From positions 8,193,962 to 8,257,961 of the forward strand of contig NC_067208.1 of assembly GCF_026262505.1 (NCBI RefSeq): a stretch of 64,000 nucleotides of DNA, in the 5' to 3' direction. The DNA is from Trichomonas vaginalis G3. Taxonomy: Eukaryota > Parabasalia > Trichomonadida > Trichomonadidae. Positions 39,831 to 50,021 of the stretch are shown piece after piece. The position numbers were made by a program, and so were the translations under genes. Within the stretch, counting starts at the first letter, position 1, and every line of letters starts with the position of its first letter. The notes beneath the pieces are model-generated. The model had not been told where the DNA came from. It worked only from the letters and a program-made list of their open reading frames with translations, and ran no database searches.

Positions 39831-40898
39831 TTATTTATTTACTAAAGAAATACAAAGAGAAGTAATGAAATGATATGAATAATGATAAACAATTTCATCA
39901 TATGTGATAATTTTCTTCTTTATCATTAAAACTAAAATAGGAAACTCTGCTTCACACAAATATGATGAAAAGTGAGAAAGATTATGAATAGAATATATAT
40001 TTTGAACATTATTTGTTTTAATTGATCCATATGTTTTATCTATTATTCTGTCACAGAAAGAATCTTTAACTGTAATTGAACCAAAACCCCATTGATAAAA
40101 TTCTTTTCCTGGTCCTGTGTTTCCAAGAAATGAACAATTTTCAATAAGAACAGTTGATACAAATGCACAGAATGTAGTTCCATAATCAGATTTTTTGTGT
40201 TTATTGTTCAAAACATTACAAAAATTAAAATTAGAGTTACCACGATTTAATTCTAAAATTCTAGAATTTGATGTTGTGTTACAAAATGATGAATATGTTA
40301 CATTACTTAGACTTGTTGTATACCATAGAAGTATTCCTGAGTCATAGTCTGCTTCACAGAAACTTGTGTTGATTGATTTAACTTCAATATTTCCATACCA
40401 AAGATAATTTGTATAAGATTTTTCTAAATTTCCGCATAAATAAAAAGAACTTTCATAAAGATAATTTTTATTATTTGATTTAGAAACTAATTGAACATAT
40501 GAATGATGTCCATTTTCAGAGTTTGTTTTTGATTTATAGCCACATGTTCGGTATTGGACAATGAAACTATTACAGTTAAAGTAGATAGATCCACCATATG
40601 TATTACTGCTGCAGTTAGTAAATGAACAATACGAGTTAAGAAACTTATTGCTTGTATTCGTAAAATAAATGGCACTTTTAGTTGTAATGGTGATGAATAT
40701 ACAGTTATATAAGAAGCATTCATTATTTGTTGATCTAGCCGTAACATTTGTACCTTGAATTGGTTCTGGATTATGTGATGTATTGTAAAAGAGTTCCCAA
40801 ACATTATTAGGTGATTGATCAAAGTGTAAATTATTCATAGTTGATGTGTGTTTTGATACTGTTATCTGAAAATCGTGATTGAATTTCATTGTTTTCAT
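39831..40898 (-). CDS. Pmp-like beta-helix repeat protein (P2), largest open copy
   Basis: 355 residues from the ATG at 40,896-40,898. It is Asn/Ser/Cys/Tyr-rich with about 8-10 short strands of the F.NC.F.N / G..I.F kind (CSFTNCSSNTYGGSIYFNC has the GGSI-plus-F..NC signature of Pmp repeats). Hypervariable spots lie in otherwise constant frames, e.g. YQ-WGF-GSIT. There is no signal peptide or transmembrane helix in the visible frame, so it may be only the surviving piece of a longer surface protein. The duplicate at 55,490-56,547 is broken. Confidence 0.6.
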   Translation of the reverse strand: MKTMKFNHDFQITVSKHTSTMNNLHFDQSPNNVWELFYNTSHNPEPIQGTNVTARSTNNECFLYNCIFITITTKSAIYFTNTSNKFLNSYCSFTNCSSNTYGGSIYFNCNSFIVQYRTCGYKSKTNSENGHHSYVQLVSKSNNKNYLYESSFYLCGNLEKSYTNYLWYGNIEVKSINTSFCEADYDSGILLWYTTSLSNVTYSSFCNTTSNSRILELNRGNSNFNFCNVLNNKHKKSDYGTTFCAFVSTVLIENCSFLGNTGPGKEFYQWGFGSITVKDSFCDRIIDKTYGSIKTNNVQNIYSIHNLSHFSSYLCEAEFPILVLMIKKKIITYDEIVYHYSYHFITSLCISLVNK

Positions 40899-40904
40899 CA
40901 AAAA

Positions 40905-40963
40905 AATGAATTGGCATTATTTGACATTTCAATGATGTAAATGTCAAATAATGCCGATTCATT
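40905..40963. repeat. 25-bp-stem hairpin upstream of the Pmp-like gene
   Basis: Arms 40905-40929 and 40939-40963 pair over 25 bases with one G-U. In the duplicated copy (56,555-56,613) that G-U is a C-G, so the stem is perfect there. It sits right at the 5' end of the minus-strand gene. Confidence 0.75.
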
Positions 40964-42527
40964 TGAATCTTATATTCAAGTTATGAAATTGCGATTCTTT
41001 TAGCTGTCATCAGCATTTTAACAGCTAGTGCATGGAAACAATGATGTAAATCATTCTAATCTTATATAAAAACATCGATTTTGCTGATTAAATTTTTGGA
41101 TTTCGTAATAAAATGATCAATATTGTAAATAATTAAAGCTATTGTACTTACACATGATTTGTATATTATAAAATGTATGAAATATCGACTTAATTCGCTT
41201 GAAAATTTGAAATAGGGAGAATCTTTATATAAAACGCCTAATATCTAACAATTATTACATTAAATGAATACTTAAATTTGAGTAATCGATGATTTATATG
41301 AATTCTCTGGTCTGAATAAAGAATATCGAAAATTAGTTTGATTTTGGGGTTGTTTTGATAGTATTGTCAAATGTAATGATGTAAAAACATGAATTTATTA
41401 GTAAATACATGCTCGTGTTTGAGTAAAAATAGATATTTGTTGTTGTGAAATAAGTATTTGATTTCTTGTAAATCTTGAATGAAAACAATAAGTTCGTATC
41501 AATGGGAAAATCGAATATGTAGCTATTTAATTTGTATCAAAAGAATTTTTTAATGAGAATTTAAATTTCGAAGAAATTTGTTATGTATCGTTGAGTTTTG
41601 TAATTAAAACTGATATGTTAATGATGTGATTTGCTTTTTTAAAACATTTATTAGTCTTGATGAAATAATTTTTCTTTTGTTAAACATTTCTTCTGAGTTT
41701 GCTAATAAAGACGGAGTCCTTTGTGAATGTGACATAGGCGCCCGAGAACCGTATGCACAAAAACTCTTATTGGGTGTCTTGTCTTTAGATATTCTTTCAA
41801 AAATATGCCAAATTTGATTGATGATTTCTAAAAAAGTAATCTAATCATCTGATGCCATTAATTGTATTTAGAAAAAAAATTCGTTCTTTTAATTTTTTAA
41901 GAGTATCACAGCAGATGATTAACTTTCCTTGATTTACGATACAACTAATTCACCAAATGCAGAAGTGCAATCGAATACAAACAATCGAATCTCCTAATTG
42001 ATGAATCAAATAGTCCATTTTTCATTGAATTATTTAATCAAATCGTCTCTAATCATAGCAATCCTCCAAAATCAATCAGTAGTACACATGTTATCTTTGA
42101 TCAATTCTTACGTTATAAAGAGAAGAGCACATTTATATGATCTCAAGTATATTTTTGATTTTTTTTTACAAATCTTGTCAATAAGACATTTGAAGTTGTT
42201 ACCGATACAGTTACATAATTTTGAGATACAAATTCACCGCGCAATATTATTTTATTAAACTAAAACAGAGATAATTTTCTAAAAATTTAAATCATACATT
42301 GATCAGTACCTTGTAGAAGATACACATATTGATTTCAAATTCGTATGCATTGAAATGTTCGACGACATTTACACTGTTCGTTTTGAACCTATAATTATTC
42401 CATTTATAGTTGAAATGACAAAAATTTACCACATCAAGATAAGCGATGATACAATCGAATTGATCTCACATTTCAGCATGATACAAATATCAATAATATG
42501 TAAACTAAGAAAACATTATTGATATAC
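40964..42527. other. Non-coding stretch, duplicated at 56,614-58,177
   Basis: AT-rich. Small ORFs (e.g. 41,998-42,258) are present in both copies but have no motif and no GC or codon signal. I see no gene. Confidence 0.5.
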
Positions 42528-43575
42528 TTAAGGGTGCACCCGTATGTACGTTTATTTGAGAGGAGGAGGATTACCCTCTCAATTTTGAGGGATTCGTTAG
42601 TTTATTTTCTCGATGAATATGCAATAAAATTTGATTTTTACCTTATCAATATACTTCATATAATATACACATGTTCATGTAAAAACTTTTTTCCAAAATC
42701 CTCAGGAATTAAGGGATTTTTGAATTTTAAGAATTTTTTTCGAATTTTTTCGAAAAAAAAATATTTTCAGAACAGCCTTAACGGCTAAGATTTAGGAACA
42801 ATGTTAAGTATCAAAAAGAAAGGAGGTCTGATATAGACAACATATATCGTTGAAGGTTGAAAAAATCTCTAATATTTGAGCCCAAAATTTCAAATTTTAA
42901 TTTTTTGAAAAAAGAGGCCACCCGTATGTACGTTTATTTGAGAGGAGGAGGATTATATTTTTGAAAGGGTGAAACATTATGAATATGTTAATTATATAAT
43001 AATATGTATTATTATAAAAAAGAAAAAATAAAGCACGTTAAAATTTTTCTTTCTTGATTTTTTACAAAATCTACTTAGAATTATGCAAAATATGACTAAA
43101 TAATTATAAATTTCAAGTTAAATTTTAATTTTGATAAATAATTTAAATTTCAAAATATCAAGTTCAGTTCGACTATGTATGTAGTAATTCCTCAATAAAG
43201 TGCCAAAACCCTATTAAAATATATGAACATTTTCAACATTTTAATGTTTTTATTTAAAAATTTGTTGGAATATGAGCTTCAAACAATTATTATGTAAATA
43301 AAAATAATTAAATATATGTATTTATTCGTATTACAACCGTAGTAAGTCGATTCTTCCTTTCTTCTACTGAGTTTGAATTTGATTTCGAATTGTAAAGAGA
43401 TTCAAAGGGAAAATACTAGCGGATAAAAACTACCTCCATGAAAGGGTCATAATGGAGTCAAGTTGTATTTTTTGATATTTTTTTGCTTTTCGAGCCTAAA
43501 TAGATAGCCAAGATAATGCCTAAAAATAAGGTTCTAAATTCTGAAGTTTACATGATCCTCTCGTGTGCACCTTAA
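42528..43575. mobile_element. TTAA-flanked element with TTAAGGGTGCAC-type ends (copy A)
   Basis: The left end reads TTAAGGGTGCACCCG and the right end, inverted, TTAAGGTGCACACG. The outermost TTAA at each end is a plausible target duplication. Inside, a 33-bp segment (CACCCGTATGTACGTTTATT...) occurs twice as a direct repeat (near 42,537 and 42,920). No transposase is visible. The same ends, with variations, occur in three other elements of the window. Confidence 0.65.
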
Positions 43576-43578
43576 TAT

Positions 43579-43785
43579 ATGACTAGTCTTATATCCAACA
43601 TCTCTACATTAATTTCGAGAATTAGTATCTACAAAAATCATTTATATCCTATTTGGGATTTGATGTTTAATTTTTTGACAAATACGAATTGTATGGAATA
43701 TGCCGAAACAATGAATTGTTTAGTAGCAGTAATAGAATGCAATATTGAATTAGATGAAATTGATCAAAACAATATGCTTTTTTAA
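43579..43785 (+). other. Short ORF upstream of the ankyrin gene, possible lost N-terminus
   Basis: 68 codons (MTSLISNISTLISRISIYKNHLYP...), followed after a stop by an ORF-like but interrupted stretch leading to the ankyrin ORF at 43,869. Trichomonad ankyrin proteins commonly carry a non-ankyrin helical N-terminal domain, so this may be its remnant, separated by stops. I cannot confirm it. Confidence 0.35.
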
Positions 43786-43868
43786 AACATTAGTATCTGA
43801 TAAATCAAATAAATTGAATTTGTTACAGAATTCTTTAACTGTAAGAAGATGTTGACAATTAAAGTGTT

Positions 43869-44537
43869 ATGTTGAGAGCAATTAATGGTCACACACGTGT
43901 TCTGCGACTTCTTCTTTCTGATCCATCCATTGATGTCAATGCCACTAACAACTCATCACGTACAGCATTGATCCGGGCAGCTCGTGACGGACATTTCGAA
44001 GCTTTAGAACTTCTCTTGAGTTTTCCAGGCATCGAGAAGAACATCGTCGACAAGAAGAATCGCAGTGCTCTTCATTACGCAGTTCTTCTCCACCACAAAC
44101 AGTGCGTTGAGTGTCTTCTGAACGACAAAGATGTCAATCCACAACTTCCTGATGATTCTAGTTTCACACCTCTTCACATCGCTGCATCTAATGATTTCTC
44201 AGACTTAATCCGTCTTTTCGCCGATCGAGATGACGTTGACTTGAACTGCGTCGACTCAATCCAGTGGACACCTCTCCATGTTGCCGCTAAATGCGGCTCA
44301 ACTAGTTTCGTCGAAGAGTTGCTTCAACACGAAAATGTCGATGTCAACCGTCAGAACTTGATGAAGCGAACTCCTATTTTCAACGCTATTGAAAACGAAA
44401 AAATCGAAGTTGTCAAAGTTCTCCTTTCTCGTGAAGACCTCGATTTGAGTGTTGTTGACAGCGAAGGACACACAGCTAAAGACGTCGCACTCCAGACAAA
44501 GAACGAAGATATCATTAATCTTCTTTTAAATAAATGA
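43869..44537 (+). CDS. Ankyrin-repeat protein (copy A)
   Basis: 222 residues with about six and a half ankyrin repeats (SRTALIRAARDGHFEALELLL, FTPLHIAASNDFSDLIRLF, WTPLHVAAKCGSTSFVEELL, RTPIFNAIENEKIEVVKVLL), a typical scaffold for protein binding. The ORF is clearly more GC-rich than the flanks and is identical in sequence to the copy at 59,521-60,189, while both sit among decayed genes. The N-terminus starts inside the first repeat, so this is probably a truncated remnant of a longer trichomonad ankyrin protein, yet it keeps an open frame. Confidence 0.75.
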   Translation: MLRAINGHTRVLRLLLSDPSIDVNATNNSSRTALIRAARDGHFEALELLLSFPGIEKNIVDKKNRSALHYAVLLHHKQCVECLLNDKDVNPQLPDDSSFTPLHIAASNDFSDLIRLFADRDDVDLNCVDSIQWTPLHVAAKCGSTSFVEELLQHENVDVNRQNLMKRTPIFNAIENEKIEVVKVLLSREDLDLSVVDSEGHTAKDVALQTKNEDIINLLLNK

Positions 44538-45482
44538 GTTTTTTTTTTTTTTTTTTTTGTAAAAAAATTATTTTTAATAATAAAAAACGATAATAATAAA
44601 TCCTTGAAAAATTAACGCACTTGTCTAAAGGAAAATGATAAATGATGTTACGTATTGGAAGCATATTTATCCTGCTTTACAGAAATATGTTGAAAAGTGA
44701 GTAAAGTTATGAATAAACTGATCCTAGTGAATGATATTGTATTACACAGAAATTGAATGCGACATTTGAAATTGTTTGCAATAGCGAGAGAATAGATTAT
44801 TGAATGACAAAAATGCATCTTGAGTGTCTTTACTTATACTTGTAATGACAAATGTTCTTAAGGGTGCACTTACGCGTATCTGACTTTAATTCAAATTTCT
44901 GACAAATGGCGTGAAGTGTCATTGAAAATTAACCTTAAACATCTGAATCGAAGGACATGTAATACAGGTGTAAGTGCACTCTTAAGAAAAATTTTCCACT
45001 TCAAGATAGCAATGATATAATAGAATTGAATAAGAAATCGTTAAATTTATTATCCAACATCTCCCCAAGATACAATGTCCAATCATTTGTAAACGAAGAA
45101 TATTACAAAATATCATCGAAATAACAATAATTCTTTTTGCTATAGTTTTATTCTTTCTGTCATAGCAAATTTCTATTATAATATTGAACTCTTTATTGAA
45201 ATATCAGTTTGTTAATACTTAGATGCCTTACAAAGAAAACCTATTTCGAAATTAAGAGCCATGTTCCCGATATTATTGCATTACTATATCAGTACTAATT
45301 ATTTAAATTCACTGTAACAAATACGAACTCTTTGAAAATTAAATTGAGAAATCAAGCCGCATCATCTTTTGAATATAAAGTTTTTCATATTTCAATTGAT
45401 ATTAAACAATTGATGAATGCTTTCGTTAATAATGGTCTTTAATTACAATTTTTTGATTATATAAATTCATAAATCATGAATA
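44538..45482. other. Spacer after the ankyrin gene, holds a 128-bp TTAA MITE
   Basis: AT-rich. A poly-T run follows the stop. The only structure is the small TTAA element at 44,858-44,985 (listed separately). Repeated almost exactly at 60,190-61,134. Confidence 0.5.
44858..44985. mobile_element. 128-bp TTAA MITE with TTAAGGGTGCACTTAC ends
   Basis: Left end TTAAGGGTGCACTTAC; right end, inverted, TTAAGAGTGCACTTAC. Duplicated at 60,510-60,637 with the surrounding segment. Its termini match those of the 1.05-kb and 3.2-kb elements, which makes one family. Confidence 0.75.
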
Positions 45483-46440
45483 TTAACGCCTTCGTCTAAA
45501 GGAAAATTGATGATATAAATCAAAAGCAGATCTCATAGGCTTTTTATCTATAATAGGAAACTCAGCTTCACACAGATATGATGAAAAGTGAGAAAGATGA
45601 TGAATAGAAGATATATTTTGAACATTAATTGTTGTAACTGATCCATATGTTTTATCTATTATTCTGTCACAGAAAGAATCTTTAACTGTAATTGAACCAG
45701 AATCATATTGATAAAATTCTTTTCCTGATCCTTTGTTTCCAAGAAATGAACAGTTTTCAATAAGAACAGTTGATACAATTGCACAGAATGTAGTTCCATA
45801 TTCAGATTCTTTGTGTTCATTATTCAAAACATTACAAAAATTAAAACTATAGTTACCAGAATCTAATTCTAAAATTGTATTATTTGATGTTGTGTTACAA
45901 AATGATGAATATGTTACGTTACTTAGACTTGTTGGTAATAAGAAGTATTCCTGAGTCATAGTGTGCTTCACAGAAACTTGTGTTGATTGATTTAACTTCA
46001 ATATTTCCATAATAAAGATAATTTGTATAATCTTTTTCTAAATTTCCGCATAAATAAAAAGAACTTTCATAAAGATAATTTTTATTATTTGAATTATAAA
46101 CTAATTTAACATATGAATGATGTCCTTGAGTTTGTTTTTGATTTGTAGCCACATGTTCGGTATTGGACAATGGAACTATTACAGTTAAAGTAGAGAGATC
46201 CACCTTCTGTATTACTACTGCAGTTAGTAAATGAACAATCGGAATTAAGAAATTTATTGCTTGTATTCGTAAAATAAATGGCACTATTGGTCGTAATAGC
46301 GATAAATATGCTTTCAAATATGAAACACTCATTATTTGTCGATTTAGCTGTAACGTTTGTGCCACGAATTGGTTCTGAATTAGGTTGTGTATTGTAAAAG
46401 AGTTCCCAAACATCACCAGAAGATTGAGAAAGATTAAATA
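45483..46440 (-). pseudogene. Pmp-like beta-helix repeat gene (P3), frameshifted
   Basis: Two overlapping frames (45,483-46,010 and 45,919-46,416) cover the standard order: YESSFYLCGNLEKDYTN, VKSINTSFC, LSNVTYSSFCNTTS, YSFNFCNVLNN, IENCSFLGN, GSITVKDSFCDR. They disagree in frame near 45,930-46,010. Paralogue of P2, with its own residues at the variable spots (YQ-YDS-GSIT). Confidence 0.65.
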
Positions 46441-46564
46441 CTTTTTCTTCCTAAAATGAATTGTAAACTTCAGAAAACTACTTCCCTCGTCAAAATTTTT
46501 AAGAAAAATTTTTTATCTCTTCCATCAAGGAATAAAAACAGGGGAAAAGATATTACCATAAGTA

Positions 46565-47290
46565 ATGAGTCGAATCCTTGCTGTCCAAAAGCGTGGCCTT
46601 ACACCTTATGTTGCTTTTGATTGTCAATCACTTCCTTCCAAGTTAATTACAAATCAGAAGCATCAAGAAGAGTGACACGAAGCTTTACTTATTACTCAAC
46701 AATTCTAAAAAGAACTGCGATTACCATCAGCATTTGAATATTATCAAAAATCAATTGAAGAAAGAACTTATAAATGAATACATCGAGTACATAGTATCAC
46801 CATATGAATTAGATTCACAATTATCATATCTTGCAAGAACAAGATACTTTGATTGTGTTTTAACATATCTAACACCATTAATACTATACAAACTTTATGA
46901 TTTCTTACAAGTTACTTGAAATAGATACCAATATTTCATAACTTTTCATAAATTAACACCCAACAACTTTAGAACTCTTTGTATATTCTTTTGATGTAAC
47001 TATTCACCATCAATTACAAATCTTTCTCTGAAACTATCTCTTAAACTCCTTTTATAATACGAAAATTCAACAAATGTAATTATTTCTTCTAGATCTAACT
47101 AAAAAATACAGAATTTCCATACAAATTCTAATACATGTTTACCATTGTATTTAAAACATTCTTTTATCCTCTTTCATATGATCCAATAACAGAACCATTA
47201 ATTTTTTTCATTCAGAATCTCCGTAAGAACACAACTTTTTTTATAATCATACATTTCTGCAGATATACTTAAACATCTTGTTCAAGGTTA
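46565..47290 (+). pseudogene. EXO1/FEN-family nuclease pseudogene (copy A)
   Basis: Conceptual reading from the ATG at 46,565 gives QKRGLTPYVAFDCQSLPSK, aligning with the GIKPILVFDGCTLPSK of exonuclease 1, then EYYQKSI and YIVSPYELDSQLSYLART, which matches the conserved VAPYEADAQLAYL segment of XPG-type nucleases. Several stops and frame changes interrupt it (e.g. TGA after KHQEE). Downstream the reading breaks up, with SYDPIT-like and ADILKHL-like fragments reaching about 47,290. EXO1 digests DNA in mismatch repair. Two other copies lie at 53,254 and 62,200. Confidence 0.6.
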
Positions 47291-47739
47291 AATTGACACC
47301 ATTACTCTTTGGACCATTTGAATTTACCAAATTCATCACCATCTGTCCTTACTTCAAAACAAACTATTCTCCAAAGATTGAAAGTTTCAAAGTCTTATAA
47401 CCATCACAATCTAAGTATTTCAAGTTCACAAGACTCAATGACAAACATTTCCAGATATCATTCAATTCCACATCATATTTCCAATCTATCAAACTAATAG
47501 TTGATTGAAAAAAGACGAAATTAATTTTGATATTTGTTCAAATTACGAAATTAACATTTTATTTTTTTCTCATAACACATGATATATCCAATGATATATA
47601 TCATATTCATCTCTTTAATTCATTCATAAGAAATCAAAATTTATTTCTATCTCAGAAACAGAGATTTTATTTATTATTTATTTTCTTATTAATTGATATT
47701 TTTTCTTTCATAATTTCCATAATTTAATGCAGATTGTAG
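47291..47739. other. Spacer, no feature seen
   Basis: AT-rich; several short ORFs without motifs (e.g. 47,309-47,497). Same in the duplicated copy. Confidence 0.45.
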
Positions 47740-48745
47740 AATCCATTTTAACTTCATGAATAATGATACGCACAGTATTCCAAACTTATCTTAGTCGATA
47801 CAGTTCCAAAATTTAATGAAGCCATCTTTGAGTGCAAAGTTTATGACTTGAAGTTTGTTTGTGAATATTCTTCACCAGTACAAGCTTTCACGTATTGCAT
47901 AGAAAGTTGTTGAATAATTCCCAAGTGAGTGTGTTGTTACAATTGCCTGTCAATCATCATCATCAAACAAGACAACATTTGTGAAGCGTCTTTCCATTGC
48001 TCTTCGTGTTGTCTGTTACTATTCTATTGTTATTGAAATGAACTATTATTTTGTCGATCGCAAGAAGACACCAAAGGGCCCAGATGGCAAGAACGACTTC
48101 TAGTGCATTTGTGCCATCAATGTTTATGTTCTTGCTTATAATGTCCACACGTTACTTAAATGGGAAACAATTCTTCGCCGCAAGTACGATTTCAAGCAAG
48201 ACAAGGGCATCAACATCGAAACAGAGAAACAGACACTTCCAGGCAACACATTCCTCATCCTTGAAGGCATTCACAGTTTGAATCCATAATTACTTGGTCC
48301 AACTGGTCGCGACATAGTCACTCCAATCTACGTTGCTCCACCTACACCACTTGTTGTCGACAATGACCACCACATCCTAACATCATATATTCGTCTCATC
48401 CGCCACATCATCATAGATCACAGGTACCTCGTCTATTCTGCTCGTAAAACAAACCACTGATGGACATCGGTCCGAGTTGGCGAAGAGAAGAACATTTTCC
48501 CATACCAAGGTGATGCAGAAATGTTCTTCAACTCTTCATTGCTTAAGGAACTTCCAGTTCTTTCTATCTACTGCCTCAATTTGCTCTCTGATGCCACAAT
48601 TCCATATCATCGCTATCCACTCACCTCTGAAGTCACCCAGGAGGCTAAGCAACTCCTCAGAATGTTCTCCGGAAAACCTCTTGAAGGAGTTCCGCACATC
48701 TTGTGAATTTTCGAGTTCGTCTGTGTCTCTGACATAAAGTACTAA
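47740..48745 (+). pseudogene. Uridine-kinase-like (P-loop) pseudogene, longest copy (K2)
   Basis: Reading through stops and shifts: a degenerate P-loop (SSSSNKTTFVKRLSIAL, where the usual Gly before Lys is Asn), then DRKKTPKGPDGKNDF, LRRKYDFKQDKG, GNTFLILEGIHSLNP, LGPTGRDIVTPIYVAPP, SARKTNH and EVTQEAKQLLRMFS, with the stop at 48,743-48,745. These are landmarks of the phosphoribulokinase/uridine kinase superfamily, which phosphorylates nucleosides or sugars at the expense of ATP. The reading contains stops (e.g. TAG after KNDF, TAA after HSLNP), so it is not functional. Higher GC than its flanks shows it was a coding gene. Confidence 0.65.
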
Positions 48746-48784
48746 GAATAAGTTTAATAAACACCTAAACTCATAATAGTTTAA

Positions 48785-49075
48785 TCAAAATAAATGCAAG
48801 CTATCAGTTTCGGATAAGAAAGAAAAATGCATCAACTCTGAAGAAGAAACGCGATACAACTAATATTGACGAGTTAAATTGCTGTATTCACAAACTTCAT
48901 TGTATAACAAAAAAGAATAACTGTGAATATTTTTTAACATTCAATTTTGATTCAAATTATAAGTTTTTAACGGAACAATTCACAAGTGAATATTGAAATT
49001 TGATTGATTGTCAAAAAATTTATTTATATTAAAAAATACAAAGAGAAATAATGAAATGATATGAATAATGATAAA
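48785..49075. repeat. Locus repeat shared with 8150-8520
   Basis: Matches the segment beside the 1.86-kb element near 8.2 kb. It links the two regions as parts of one dispersed locus family (kinase-like gene followed by Pmp-like gene). Confidence 0.6.
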
Positions 49076-50008
49076 CAATTTCATATTTTGTGATAATATT
49101 CTTCTTTATCATTAAATCTAAAATAGGAAACTCTGCTTCACACAGATATGATGAAAAGTGTGAAAGATGAATAGAATATATATTTTGAACATTATTTGTT
49201 GTAACTGATTGATATGTTTTATCTATTATTCTGTCACAGAAAGAATCTTTAACTGTAATTGAACCAGAAAGATCTTGATAAAATTCTACTCCTGGTCCTG
49301 TGTTTCCAAGAAATGAACAGTTTTCAATAAGAACAGTTGATCCAAATGCATAGAACGTTCCATAATCAGATTTTTTGTGTTCATTATTCAAAACATTACA
49401 AAAATTAAAATTATAGTTACCACGATTTAATTCTAAAATTAAATAATTTGATGTTGTGTTACAAAATGATGAATATGTTACATTACTTAGACTTGTTGGT
49501 TGATGTAGAAATATTCCTGAGTCATAGTTTGCTTCACAGAAACTTGTGTTGATTGATTTAACTTCAATATTTCCATACCAAAGAAGATTTGTTGCTCTTT
49601 TTTCTAAATTTCCGCATAAATAAAAAGAACTTTCATAAAGATAATTTTTATTATTTGAATTATAATATATTTCAACATATGAATGATGTCCTCTATCAGA
49701 GTTTGTTTTTGATTTGTAGCCACATGTTCGGTATTGGACAATGGAACTATTACATTTAAAGTAGATAGATCCACCATTTGTATTACTGCTGCAGTTAGTA
49801 AATGAACAATCTGAGTTAAGAAATTTATTGCTTGTATTCGTAAAATAAATGGCACTATTTGTTGTAATTTCAATGAAGATACTGTTAAAAATGAAACACT
49901 CGTTTTCTGTTGATGTTGCTTGAACATTCTTCCCAGTGATTGGTTTTGGTGATGTTGATGTTCCATAAAAAAGTTCCCAAACATCACCAGCAGATTGTGA
50001 AAGATCAA
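49029..50008 (-). pseudogene. Pmp-like beta-helix repeat gene (P4), broken; truncated by an element
   Basis: Frames 49,029-49,391 and 49,604-50,008 contain IENCSFLGN, GSITVKDSFCDR, YSIHLSHFSSYLCEAE and the other family segments; the part between is open only in other frames. Variable spots read YQ-DLS-GSIT and GTF-YAFG-STV. The 3.2-kb TTAA element starts just beyond its 5' end (50,022). Confidence 0.65.
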
Positions 50009-50021
50009 AAACTTTCTCTTC

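Noticed and set aside
42519-42788. ORF of 89 codons in the TTAA element as its transposase
   Set aside because: No DDE-type motif, very AT-rich codon use, overlaps the terminal repeat.
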